From Calliphora vicina (taxonomy: Eukaryota; Arthropoda; Insecta; Diptera; Calliphoridae): 64,000 nt of DNA. The notes under the pieces are model-generated. The model saw only the letters and a list, made by a program, of their open reading frames with translations, made no database searches and was not told the origin of the DNA. This document shows positions 13,851 through 23,255 of the stretch, in pieces (position 1 is the first letter of the stretch; each line of letters starts with the position of its first letter). Location: the NCBI RefSeq assembly GCF_958450345.1, contig NC_088782.1, positions 118,282,046 through 118,346,045 of the forward strand, written 5' to 3'. A program made the position numbers and the translations under genes.

Positions 13851-14445
13851 ATTATTTTGAGTAACAATTCTGTACTACTTTCCTATATTTCCAGCATTCA
13901 CTGTTTAGTATTTGTACCATCAGTTACTTTGATTTCCCAACATCTTAGACTTTTTCTACACTTTGTGGTTAAACGGCAAGAAAACTTTACAAAAAGCCGA
14001 GACGGTACAAAGACAAAAAAAAAACGTAAGAAGACCTGCTTTAAAGTTTTAGTGGTTTTTAAGACTAACAAACAACTTTTTTTCCTTGCAGCTTAGAAAA
14101 TGCCGACAATAGTTTCGATTAGAATTTGTGATTTTCTGATTTCAACAGAAGAAGAACAACAACAAATAAAGAAAAACCAACAAACTTTGGAAAAAAAAAT
14201 AAAAAAAAAACACACGGCCACAACATTAATTTAAAACGTGCCACATTGTATGGCATGTTAGTTGTTTTCTTTCTTCTTTCACTCTTTCCTCACTATTCTT
14301 ACAGCTTGTCATTTATTAATTAAGTAATTGTTAGTGGTTTTTTTTTTGTTGCTTTTTTGGGATTTCTACTTTTCAGATAGTTGTTGTTTTTAGTTTATAG
14401 TATCTTATCTTTTACGGCTATCTTCTCTTTTATTTTTCGAGTGGT
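13851..14445. other. Unique A/T-rich sequence
   Basis: Nothing recognisable. The + frame at 13857-14096 is lysine- and phenylalanine-rich low complexity with no domain. Confidence 0.5.
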
Positions 14446-14946
14446 CCCAGCAAAAACTTTGCTTACCTAGTAAGCCAGCAAGTATAATTGGAGCAAAGCG
14501 ATAACTACTTATTATTTGACTGAAACACTACTTACCGTTGTTCGAGATTTTTAAAAAATTCAGGGGTCAAGCTTACAAATGTACTTACAATCAGTTGAGA
14601 AATAAGTAGTAAATTCACAACAAGAATATGTAGCTAAAAAAAAACACAAAAAATATTGCCTTGTGTGGGAATCGAACAGTCACATTATTTGCTTGTGTTT
14701 GATAGTCAAGCTGCTAACTCACTGCTCCATGCACGAGTTATTTTATTGTAATTTAACAATAGTTTTAACATCAACATATAAATGAATATGATATGAACAA
14801 AAAAATTAATGGCTTTGACAGGTGGCGAACCACTAACCTCCCGTTTTCCAGTCAAACACACTAGATAGCTGTGCTAAATGCAAAAGTTCATTACCAGCCT
14901 GCATAAAAATAAGTACTTATTCTAGTAAATAAAATAATGTGCTGGG
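14446..14946. mobile_element. Candidate small non-autonomous element with two tRNA-like segments
   Basis: Bounded by short inverted ends CCCAGCA (14446) and TGCTGGG (14940), extendable to GGT/ACC with a 2-nt gap. Inside, on the minus strand, are two degenerate tRNA-like stretches. One runs about 14734-14660 and ends TGTTCGATTCCCACA, close to a B box. The other runs about 14883-14820 and contains AGTGGTTCGCCACC. Neither folds as a proper cloverleaf (the T stems mismatch), so these are not tRNA genes. No target-site duplication could be established. It could be a MITE or a composite SINE-like sequence. Confidence 0.35.
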
Positions 14947-15187
14947 TAACCACCACTCCTTACAAAAGAATGCATGAAATAACTAGTGGTCATTACAAAA
15001 ATTCACAAAATTTTTCCTGGGGTTGAATGATTGCATGCATAAATTTTAAATAGTTTCTTTGTATTTAATTTAAATAGATACCTATTAATTTTAAATATTA
15101 TTTATAAAGAAAAGTTAAAAATTGTTTAAATATGTTTATTACTTTATTACTGAAATTATTGAATATTGCTCCACGGTGTTTATGTAT

Positions 15188-15269
15188 GCAGTCGTGGCCG
15201 AGCGGTTAAGGCGTCTGACTAGAAATCAGATTCCCTCTGGGAGCGTAGGTTCGAATCCTACCGACTGCG
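15188..15269 (+). tRNA. tRNA-Ser (anticodon AGA), copy 1
   Basis: Complete 82-nt serine tRNA gene. The acceptor stem is GCAGTCG/CGACTGC with discriminator G. The anticodon arm is TCTGA-CTAGAAA-TCAGA, anticodon AGA at nt 34-36 (A34 is normally deaminated to inosine, reading UCU, UCC and UCA). It has the long variable arm typical of tRNA-Ser (CCCTCTGGGAGC) and T loop TTCGAAT. There is no intron and no encoded CCA. The internal Pol III promoter is visible: A box TGGCCGAGCGG (nt 8-18) and B box GGTTCGAATCC (nt 61-71). An 8-T terminator begins six bases after the gene. Bases 16, 34 and 77 are C, A, A, the Drosophila Ser4 type. All AGA copies in the window are identical to this one. Confidence 0.98.
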
Positions 15270-15753
15270 AGAAAATTTTTTTTATTGTTTTTTTTTATAT
15301 TTTTTTATTTATTTTCTTTTTAATTAATAATTTTTTTAATAAAAAAATTTTTTCACTAAAAATATGTCTGGGTTCGAATTCCAGAAAATTAAAATTTTTT
15401 TTTTTTTTATTTTTTTTTCCTTTTTTTACATTTTTATTATATAAAATTATGTTTTATTAAACAAAATTGTATTAGATTTTATTTATTGCTATAAAAAAGG
15501 CAATATTTTATATGTAAAGCAAAATTTGTAAACAAAAATTCAAAAATATTGATAAAAATAGGATAGTATTTATATTTATTTAAAAAATATTTAAAATTTC
15601 TATGAAGCAGAATATGAAAGTTTCATTCTCTTGAAGGTTCAAATATTAAATTTGCTTATTGATAAAGATTAGAGTGAATTTTTTTTGATATAACCCATAT
15701 ATTATCTAGCCGCTTATTTTGATTACGTTTTTAGCTTGGTGAATTACTAATAA
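15270..15753. other. A/T-rich spacer between tRNA genes 1 and 2
   Basis: T-run rich spacer. A short motif GGGTTCGAATTCCAG near 15370 resembles a B box but has no tRNA around it. Nothing else is recognised. Confidence 0.5.
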
Positions 15754-15835
15754 GCAGTCGTGGCCGAGCGGTTAAGGCGTCTGACTAGAAATCAGATTCC
15801 CTCTGGGAGCGTAGGTTCGAATCCTACCGACTGCG
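15754..15835 (+). tRNA. tRNA-Ser (anticodon AGA), copy 2
   Basis: Identical to copy 1 over all 82 nt. The terminator is TTTTTT starting seven bases downstream. Its 3' flank begins the duplicated segment that also follows copies 3 and 5 and contains a transposase C-terminal fragment. Confidence 0.98.
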
Positions 15836-15949
15836 AGAATTCTTTTTTAAATATTTCTTAATTTTTTTTTAATTTTTATAAAATGAAAGTAGTCAGGCAA
15901 ATTATGAAAAACACGTTTTTAATCTTAACTAAAAACCTATAAAAAATGG

Positions 15950-16113
15950 TGTGATTTGACACATCTCCATTATTTTTTTGTGAAGTCACTTTATTATGCT
16001 AATAAACCAGCAACAATTGAAGCCTTGGAGGTCAATATTGTTTGTGTTATTCGTGAAATACGGCCAGCAAATTGCCAGTCAAGAATGTGCTTCATCAAGA
16101 ACTGCTTCCAAGT
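15950..16113 (+). pseudogene. Mariner-like transposase C-terminal fragment, copy a
   Basis: In one frame the sequence reads CDLTHLHYF, then VKSLYYANKPATIEAL and a basic tail ending KNCFQ. In insect transposases of the IS630/Tc1/mariner superfamily (DDE_3 type) this corresponds to the CDLTPLDYFLWG block followed by KSLVYADKPATIEALEANI near the C terminus. Only about 50 codons are present. There is no start, no N-terminal DNA-binding region and no first catalytic Asp, so it is a dead fragment. It lies between tRNA copies 2 and 3 and was copied with them. Confidence 0.7.
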
Positions 16114-16190
16114 AAGCAAAATTATTTTCTAAAAAGAAATTTATCAAGCATTCATTTATATTTTGTTATAACAACCGCTATTTTATGTAC

Positions 16191-16272
16191 GCAGTCGTGG
16201 CCGAGCGGTTAAGGCGTCTGACTAGAAATCAGATTCCCTCTGGGAGCGTAGGTTCGAATCCTACCGACTGCG
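16191..16272 (+). tRNA. tRNA-Ser (anticodon AGA), copy 3
   Basis: Identical to copy 1. The 5' flank TTTTATGTAC is shared with copies 4, 5, 6 and 8, and the 3' flank resembles those of copies 2 and 5, so it belongs to a tandemly duplicated unit of about 415-437 bp. The terminator is TTTTTT about eight bases downstream. Confidence 0.98.
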
Positions 16273-16371
16273 AGAATTATTTTTTAAATATTTCTTAAAA
16301 TTTACTTATTTTTTTTTAAAAAGAATTTTATGAAATTCAAGTAATATTAACTAAAAACCTATAAAAAATTG

Positions 16372-16530
16372 TGTGATTTGACACTTCTCCATTATTTCCT
16401 GTGAAGCCACATGAAGTCACTTTATTATGCTGATAAACCAGCAACATTTGAAGACTTGTGTTATTCGTGAAATACGGCCAGCAAATTGCCAGTCAAGAAT
16501 GTGCTTCATCAAGAACTGCTTCCAAGTAAG
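16372..16530 (+). pseudogene. Mariner-like transposase C-terminal fragment, copy b
   Basis: Second copy of the fragment at 15950, starting TGTGATTTGACACTTCTCC. It has a small insertion (CCACATGAAG) that shifts the frame before KSLYYADKPAT, and an internal deletion after GAAGACTTG that removes the IEALEANIV codons. It is non-coding and lies between tRNA copies 3 and 4. Confidence 0.65.
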
Positions 16531-16604
16531 CAAAATTATTTTCTAAAAATACATTTATCAAGCATTCATTTATATTTTGTTATAACAACCGTTATTTTAT
16601 GTAC

Positions 16605-16686
16605 GCAGTCGTGGCCGAGCGGTTAAGGCGTCTGACTAGAAATCAGATTCCCTCTGGGAGCGTAGGTTCGAATCCTACCGACTGCG
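16605..16686 (+). tRNA. tRNA-Ser (anticodon AGA), copy 4
   Basis: Identical to copy 1. The 5' flank (AACAACCGTTATTTTATGTAC) matches those of copies 3 and 6. A run of at least ten T begins about six bases after the gene. Confidence 0.98.
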
Positions 16687-17027
16687 AAGAATTTTTTTTT
16701 TTATATTTTTCTTACTTATAATAAAATCGAATATTTAATAATTCATTAGGTTTAAAAAATATAATCATTATGAATAAAAAATCCCCGATAGTTTTTTACT
16801 TTTCCCATTTTCAACATTTGAATAGGAAAATGGGAAAAAAGCTTATGCTGATTTTTTATTCAATATTTAAAGGAATATTTTGAATAGGAAAATCTTTACA
16901 GGAATTATAAGGCATTACAAAATTTATTTCAATTTACCAACAAAATAATCATATTTTGGAGACAAAACAATATAAACTACTCAACAACTTCTTTATAGCC
17001 GAAATTTAATATAGATTTTTTATGTAC
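16687..17027. other. Spacer between tRNA copies 4 and 5
   Basis: No gene. Contains a short inverted repeat (TTTCCCATTTTC near 16800 and GAAAATGGGAAA near 16827). The last 50 bases (ending TATAGCCGAAATTTAATATA then the tRNA) recur upstream of copy 8. Confidence 0.5.
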
Positions 17028-17109
17028 GCAGTCGTGGCCGAGCGGTTAAGGCGTCTGACTAGAAATCAGATTCCCTCTGGGAGCGTAGGTTCGAATCCTA
17101 CCGACTGCG
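17028..17109 (+). tRNA. tRNA-Ser (anticodon AGA), copy 5
   Basis: Identical to copy 1. It shares its 5' flank with copy 8 and its 3' flank with copies 2 and 3, so it looks like a chimera of two duplicated units. The first TTTT lies within ten bases downstream. Confidence 0.98.
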
Positions 17110-17211
17110 AGATTTTCTTTTTAATATATTTCTTATAATTTTCTTATTTTTTTAAAAAAAAATTTTATGAAATTCAAGTAATATTAACTAAAAACCCACA
17201 AAAAATGGTGG

Positions 17212-17390
17212 TGTGATTTGACACTTCTCCATTATTTTTTTTGTGAAGCCACATGAAGTCACTTTATTATGCAGATAAACCAGCAACAATTGAAGCCTTG
17301 GAGGCCAATATTGTTTGTGTTATTCGCGACATACGGCCAGCAAATTGCAAGTCCAGAATGCGCATCATCAAGAACTGCTTCCAAGTAGGC
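17212..17390 (+). pseudogene. Mariner-like transposase C-terminal fragment, copy c
   Basis: Best preserved copy: KSLYYADKPATIEALEANI then VIRDIRPANC and RMRIIKNCFQ, matching the C-terminal region of IS630/Tc1/mariner-superfamily transposases. The upstream CDLT block is out of frame because of the same CCACATGAAG insertion as in copy b. An open frame of 63 codons (17253-17444) covers it, but the rest of the transposase is missing. Confidence 0.7.
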
Positions 17391-17463
17391 AAACTTACCT
17401 TCTACAAAGACATTTATCAAGCATTCATTTATATTTTGTTATAACATCCGTTATTTTATGTAC

Positions 17464-17545
17464 GCAGTCGTGGCCGAGCGGTTAAGGCGTCTGACTAGAA
17501 ATCAGATTCCCTCTGGGAGCGTAGGTTCGAATCCTACCGACTGCG
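17464..17545 (+). tRNA. tRNA-Ser (anticodon AGA), copy 6
   Basis: Identical to copy 1. The 5' flank is shared with copies 3 and 4. A long T run begins about seven bases downstream. Confidence 0.98.
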
Positions 17546-17747
17546 AGGAATATTTTTTTTTTTAGTTTTAAAATCATATTTTATAATAAATTAATTTAAA
17601 ATTTTATAATTTTGACACTAAAATTTCAAAATGTTTGAATAAAAGTTTAAAATTGTGTTTTAAAAATTGAAAAGTATTGATTTAAAACGTGTTTACATAT
17701 TATAAACCTCCTGTTTATATTCTAATTTTGTCACAAGGCTATTCTAA

Positions 17748-17829
17748 GCAGTCGTGGCCGAGTGGTTAAGGCGTCTGACTCGAAATCAGATTCCCTCTGG
17801 GAGCGTAGGTTCGAATCCTACCGGCTGCG
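17748..17829 (+). tRNA. tRNA-Ser (anticodon CGA), copy 7
   Basis: 82-nt serine tRNA gene with anticodon CGA (reads UCG). It differs from the AGA genes at exactly three positions: nt 16 T for C (A box TGGCCGAGTGG), nt 34 C for A, and nt 77 G for A, which turns acceptor pair 5-77 from T-A into a T-G wobble. These are the positions that distinguish Drosophila tRNA-Ser7 from Ser4. The 5' flank (TTCTAAGCAG) is unlike its neighbours. The terminator is TTTTTT after GAGAAAATTAG. Confidence 0.98.
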
Positions 17830-18045
17830 AGAAAATTAGTTTTTTATATTTTTTTTTTTTTAATATAATTTGACCCAAAATTTGAAATTACACTTTGGTG
17901 AATAAGATTCGATATTGCCTATTTAAAAGATTACTTGTTTTTTTTCAAAATTGGTTTGTGATTCTAAGAATTTCTAGTTACTCTGCTAAGTTAACTTCTC
18001 AACACCTTGTTTATAGCCGAAATTTAATATAGATTTTTTATGTAC

Positions 18046-18127
18046 GCAGTCGTGGCCGAGCGGTTAAGGCGTCTGACTAGAAATCAGATTCCCTCTGGGA
18101 GCGTAGGTTCGAATCCTACCGACTGCG
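18046..18127 (+). tRNA. tRNA-Ser (anticodon AGA), copy 8
   Basis: Identical to copy 1. The 5' flank of about 45 bases is nearly the same as that of copy 5, and the 3' flank is different. The first T run is only TTTT, about ten bases downstream. Confidence 0.98.
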
Positions 18128-18552
18128 CAAATATTCTTTTAAAAAATCAAGACAAATTTAAAGCAATTTCCCCAATTTAACAGAGATATAAAATTGGCAG
18201 ATAATTCTAATATTTATCAACCAATAAAATTAAATCAAACTTTAAAAATAGATTTATCAAAAATATTGGTTGAAGATATAACAAAAACTTGCTGCAAAAT
18301 TAATTAATAAAACAAATTCCCTTTCACTTTCGGAAGATGCTTTTAAATTAACATAAATTTGGCCAGGAAATAATAATTCCTCAAGGTCGATCAATAATAA
18401 AAATGCATTCAAAACAAATCATAATAAACCATAAACTAACCAGTCCCCACAATTAACTAATGAATGGAATCGTCTTTTAATTTGAATATTGAAATAAACC
18501 CAAAAATAATAATTCTAAAAATAAAAATTTAAAAATAAAGTTTAGACAGAAA
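18128..18552. other. Spacer after tRNA copy 8
   Basis: A/T-rich unique sequence, nothing recognised. Confidence 0.5.
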
Positions 18553-18795
18553 TAAAGGGTTTCTCAAAATTAACGAAAGATTCAATACAGTTTTGATTGT
18601 TATTTTCTTTATTGAATCTTACCAAATTGTTACACGTTCAAAATGAATTTGTTTTTCGACAATCAAGGATCTGAGGGTTCTCAAAATCCCAAATGCAGGA
18701 ATTTTAAGGATTAACAAAGCTATCAAGATGAATGAAAAATGTGCTTCATCTTTTGAGAGAAATAAAATTTTAAGTGAATTTTGTCACACCCTTTA
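18553..18795 (-). mobile_element. Defective mariner-like element with terminal inverted repeats
   Basis: About 243 bp. The left end AAAGGGTTTCTCAAAATTAA and the complement of the right end AAAGGGTGTGACAAAATTCA agree over most of 20 bases. TA dinucleotides flank both ends, as for Tc1/mariner insertions. Inside, on the minus strand, a degraded transposase piece reads DEAHFSF, then across frameshifts ENPQI and VEKQIHFERVTIW. Intact relatives have the order DEAHF ... ENP ... EKPLHSERVTVWC around the first catalytic Asp. The element is internally deleted and cannot be autonomous. The C-terminal fragments in the neighbouring tRNA spacers (15.95, 16.37 and 17.21 kb) may come from the same transposase family. 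Confidence 0.65.
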
Positions 18796-18850
18796 TATTG
18801 GGTAATATTCGTTTATGTTTCTATAATTTTAACTTTGCAAACATTTATAG

Positions 18851-18932
18851 GCAGTCGTGGCCGAGCGGTTAAGGCGTCTGACTAGAAATCAGATTCCCTC
18901 TGGGAGCGTAGGTTCGAATCCTACCGACTGCG
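18851..18932 (+). tRNA. tRNA-Ser (anticodon AGA), copy 9
   Basis: Identical to copy 1. The 5' flank (ATTTATAG) is its own. The terminator is TTTT after AGAAATAATC, about ten bases downstream. Confidence 0.98.
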
Positions 18933-19128
18933 AGAAATAATCTTTTAAAGAAATATATAAGGAATTCTTCAAAAAAAACATTGATTAGATTATCAAAATA
19001 CATAGTTGCTAAATAATTCAATCAATGCAAGAGTTAATAAAAATGCAGTCAAAAAATATAAACGAATGGAGAGCCAATCATAGAACCGGGGAGGACGAAC
19101 ATATTATTTTAAGACTTGCATGTTCTAA

Positions 19129-19198
19129 GCAGGGGGTCAATTGACCCTTTTTAATCAGATTACCTCTGGTAGCGTAGGTTCGAATTCTACCGACTGTG
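19129..19198 (+). pseudogene. tRNA-Ser pseudogene
   Basis: Starts with the tRNA 5' end GCAG and resumes at AATCAGATTACCTCTGG, then AGCGTAGGTTCGAATTCTAC and CGACTGTG. The D arm and the 5' half of the anticodon arm, including the anticodon, are replaced by a 14-bp palindrome GGGTCAATTGACCC plus TTTTT. Point changes (C to A in the variable arm, C to T in the B box, GCG to GTG at the end) confirm loss of function. Confidence 0.85.
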
Positions 19199-19281
19199 TG
19201 GTTGGAATTCTTTTAAAGAATTCTTTAAATAAATATTGATTTCATTATCAAAATTGTTGCTAAATAAGTCATAATTCATAA

Positions 19282-21264
19282 AAAGACGGAATAAAACCAG
19301 GTTTAAGGGATAAACTTAAGATGGAATAAAACCAGGTTTAAGGGATAAACTAAAGATGGAATAAAACCATGTTTAATAAACTTAAGATGTAATAAAACCC
19401 CGTTTAAGGGATAAACTTAAGATGGAATAAAACCACGTTTAAGGGATAAAGTTAAGATGGAATAAAACCGCGTTTAAGAAATAAAACCCCGTTTAAGTGA
19501 TAAACTTAAGATGGAATAAAATCACGTTTAAGGGATAAACTTAAGATGGAATAAAACCACATTTAAGAGATAAACTTAAGATGGAATAAAACCAGGTTTA
19601 AGGGATAAACTTAAGATGGAATAAAACCACATTTAAGAGATAAACTTAAGATGGAATAAAACCACTTTTAAGGGATAAACTTAAGATGGAATAAAACCAC
19701 TTTTAAGGCATAAACTTAAGATGGAATAAAACCAGGTTTAAGGCATAAACTTAAGATGGAACAAAACCACGTTTAAGGGATAAAGTTAAGATGGAATAAA
19801 ACCAGGTTTAAGGGATAAACTTAAGATGGAATAAAACCACATTTAGGGGATAAACTTAAGATGGAATAAAACCAGGTTTAAGGCATTAACTTAAGATGGA
19901 ATAAAACCAGGTTTAAGGCATAAACCTAAGATGGAATAAATCCATGTTAAAGGGATAAACTTAAGATAGAATAAAACCCTGTTTAAGGGATAAACTTACG
20001 ATGGAACAAAACCCTGTTTAATGGATAAACTTATGATGGATTATCATCACGTTTAAGGGATAAAATTAAGATGGAATAAAACCACGTCTAAGGGATAAAC
20101 TTAAGATGGAATCAAACCAGGTTTAAGGGATAAACTTAAGATGGAATAAAACCACGTTTAGGGGATAAACTTAAGATGGAATAAAACCAGGTTTAAGAGA
20201 TAAAATTAAGATGGAATAAAACCAGGTTTAAGGTATAAACTTAAGATGGAATAAAACCACGTTTAAGGGATAAACTTAAGATGGAATAAAACCACGTTTA
20301 AGGGATAAACTTAAGATGGAATAAAACCACGTTTAAGGCATAAACTTAAGATGGAATAAAACCAGGTTTAAGGGATAAACTTAAGATGGAATAAAAATAC
20401 GGTTAAGGCATAAACTTAAGATGGAATAAAACCAGGTTTAAGGCATAAACATAAGATGGAATAAAACCAGGTTTAAGAGATAAAATTAAGATGGAATAAA
20501 ACCAGGTTTAAGGTATAAACTTAAGATGGAATAAAACCAGGTTTAAGGGATAAACTTAAGATGGAATAAAACCAGGTTTAAGGTATAAACTTAAGATATA
20601 ATAAAACCAGGTTTAAGAGATAAAATTAAGATGGAATAAACCAGGTTTAAGGGATAAACTTAAGATGGAATAAAACCACGTTTAAGGGATAAACTTAAGA
20701 TGGAATAAAACCAAGTTTAAGGGATAAACATAAGATGGAATAAGACCACGTTTAAGGGATAAATTAAAGATGGAATAAAACCAGGTTTAAGGGATAAACT
20801 TAAGATGGAATAAAACCACGTTTAAGGCATAAACTTAAGATGGACTTAAACCATGTTTAAGGGATAAACTTAAGATGGAATCAAACCAGGTTTAAGGGAT
20901 AAACTTAAGATGGAATAAAACCACGTTTAGGGGATAAACTTAAGATGGAATAAAACCAGGTTTAAGGGATAAACTTAAGATGGAATAAAACCAGGTTTAA
21001 GGGATAAACTTAAGATGGACTTAAACCATGTTTAAGGGATAAACTTAAGATGGAATAAAACCCTGTTTAAGGGATAAACTTACGATGGAATAAAACCAGG
21101 TTTAAGGCATAAACTTAAGATGGAATAAAACCAGGCTTAAGGGATAAACTTAAGATGGAATAAAACCACGTTTAAGGGATAAACTTAAGATGGAATAAAA
21201 CCATGTTTAAGGGATAAACTTAAGATGGAATAAAACCACGTTTAAGAGATAAACTTAAGATGGA
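19282..21264. repeat. Second 35-bp minisatellite array (about 57 units)
   Basis: Head-to-tail 35-bp unit: AAGATGGAATAAAACCAGG followed by TTTAAGGGATAAACTT. The main variable site is CCAGG/CCACG/CCATG before TTTAAG. Some units are shortened (near 19370 and 19480). It has no similarity to the 35-bp array at 2.3-4.5 kb apart from the period. It begins 84 bp after the tRNA pseudogene and carries no long frame. Confidence 0.95.
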
Positions 21265-21373
21265 GGCCGTTCAATATAAACACTAGAGTGGGAGATAGTT
21301 GTTTTGAAATGTAAAGTTTCACTGAACTTTAAACTGAAATATCTTTGAAACTAGAAGAAATAATTTAGTGAAA

Positions 21374-21547
21374 TTAACAGGCATTTTCCTCCAGCTGTAT
21401 GACAATTTTTGATTTGACATCCTGTATTCTAACAGTAGTCAAAAATTTCATAAATCTTATGTCCTCCTCTGCGATTTGTTCATACATCCTTTTTTCAAAC
21501 GGACCAGGCGCCAACTTATCGCATTCGTATCGAAAAAATGATTTCCA
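21374..21547 (-). pseudogene. Unrecognised coding-like fragment
   Basis: Reading from 21547 to the TAA at 21376-21374, one frame gives a protein-like sequence of about 57 residues: it begins WKSFFRYECDKLAPGPFEKR, continues MYEQIAEEDIRFMKFL and ends QLEENAC. Its mixed, charged composition is unlike the poly-N/K/F noise of other frames here. There is no ATG in a sensible position, and the upstream side runs into a dispersed repeat, so it looks like the truncated 3' end of a gene or transposon frame. I do not recognise the family. Confidence 0.35.
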
Positions 21548-21554
21548 TATTAAA

Positions 21555-22300
21555 ATAATGATAAAACAAGTAATAAAGTATGGTCAGTCAAGCCCGACCA
21601 TATAATACCCGACCACTAAGTAAAAGAGCAAAAACATTTTTCTTTTAAAATTTCAATAATTTATATTTTTTAGTGATTTTCGGAAGTGGGATTATATGGG
21701 AGCTATGACCAATTATGGACCGATCACCATGAAATTAGGTCGTGTGATTTATGTCAATATGAAAGTTAACTATGTTGAATTTTGTGAGTATACCAATATT
21801 TTTAAGCGATTTATGCATGTTAAAGTGATTTTCGGAAGCGGGTCTATATGGGAGCTATGACTAATTATGGACCGATCATAACAAAATTTGGTGACATGAA
21901 TTTTGTATATATAAAACTTATTTGGAGCGAAATTTGTGTAGATACATATATAAATCAAACATTTATGATCGATAAAGTCCAGTTTCGAGAGGACATTTGT
22001 ATGGGGGCTAGTTGAAATAATGGACCGATTTCAGCCAGTTTCAATAGGCATGGTCCTTGGGTCGAAAAAATTAAATGTAACAAATTTTTGTCGAAATATC
22101 TTCAAAATTGCGACCTGTACTCTGCGCACAAGGTTTACATGGTCAGCCAGCCAGGCGGACATCGTTTAATCGACTCGGAAAGTGATTCTAAGTCGATCGG
22201 TATACTTTAAGTTGATTGTTAGACTAATAGTTTTGGGCGTTACAAACATCTGCACAAACGCATTATACCCTCCCCACTATGGTGGTGTAGGGTATAAAAA
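21555..22300 (+). mobile_element. Dispersed repeat of a muscoid-fly type
   Basis: Starts near AAAGTATGGTCAGTCAAGCC and contains a repeated block (GTGATTTTCGGAAG then GGAGCTATGAC and ATTATGGACCGATCA at 21673-21725 and 21828-21880). It continues with GACATCGTTTAATCGACTC and GGGCGTTACAAACATCTGC and ends CTCCCCACTATGGTGGTGTA then GGGTATAAAA. I recognise this pattern as a high-copy dispersed sequence in higher flies but cannot assign a named family. No transposase frame is present. Confidence 0.55.
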
Positions 22301-23240
22301 TACAAAATTTCTTGAACAATATCGAATGCCGTTATCTCATATAAGAAAATTGCAAACAATTTTACTTGATATGGACCCCAGATTAATTTAGACGTAGATT
22401 TATTATCATTCTTTTACGATTAGTCCCATTGTGTGACAGCTGTCATGGAAAAGAAAGGTTTTTTAATCCCAAAGAATACTTTGTTATTATAATAATTGCT
22501 GGTACCTAATCTAATGTGTATTTAAGTAAATCTCTTTAAGTTTGTTACCTGCTGCAAAAATACACAGAAACGGCAGATGTTTTTTTTAATTTTCTTAGCA
22601 ATTTTCAAAAAGGGCGGTCTTTGAAGGGTTAAAATTGTTTACACATCTTTTGACAGTTTCATTAATTTATCGATAACAGGCAGTGTTGCCATTTCCCATC
22701 TGGTAGCAGAAACGTTAGAAACCGCTAACTTAGGACAAAATCAAAAAAACGCTGATTTTCAGTGCTAAATTGATTTTTTGTTTTAGTTTTAAATATTTGT
22801 TAAATAAGTTTTTTAGAAAACAGCTTTAAAAAATATGTACGGTAATTTTGATGCCGTTTTAAATATTCCGGTTACGGAATTAACTCTACTTTGGAATACT
22901 TTGACTTTCTTTAGGAAAATCTATAAATCTAATGTTAATATTAACTCATTACTTTTCATAGCTGTACTTAAAATTTCTTTCTAAAAACTGCTTTAAAAAA
23001 AAACGTTTTTTATTTTACCTACTGAAAAATACAACTCTGCAAGTATTGAATAGTTATCGATGAAAGGTAGTTAGTAGCAGTAGGTAGCCAGTATTGAGTT
23101 CTAATCACCCCTAAACAATATTTTCAAAACTCACAGCTAAATACACAGTTTTGTTATATTTTCTCATACATATTTGCATAACGTTAAGTTTGTTAACTAG
23201 TTTTAGTAAATTTTTTTTTTAGTTTAAGTTTTTTTATTTT
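22301..23240. other. Unique sequence with a housekeeping-promoter-like motif pair
   Basis: Contains TATCGATA (22668-22675), the DRE core of fly housekeeping promoters, followed by GGCAGTGTTGCCA at 22679-22691, reminiscent of the fly Motif 1 element. TGACAGCTGTCA lies at 22434-22445. No associated open reading frame is evident. Confidence 0.4.
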
Positions 23241-23255
23241 TCAATGTCTACTTAC

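Noticed and set aside
14660..14883. Two additional tRNA genes on the minus strand
   Set aside because: T stems and acceptor stems do not pair. Only B-box-like fragments are present.
15122..15460. 112-codon + frame over tRNA copy 1, and a similar frame at 36221-36433
   Set aside because: The shared segment (AVVAERLRRLTRNQ...) is just the translation of the tRNA gene.
22182..22391. 69-codon + frame ending LDMDPRLI
   Set aside because: Its first half is the dispersed repeat tail. The second half (FLEQYRMPLSHIRKLQ) hints at a transposase start but is too short to assign.
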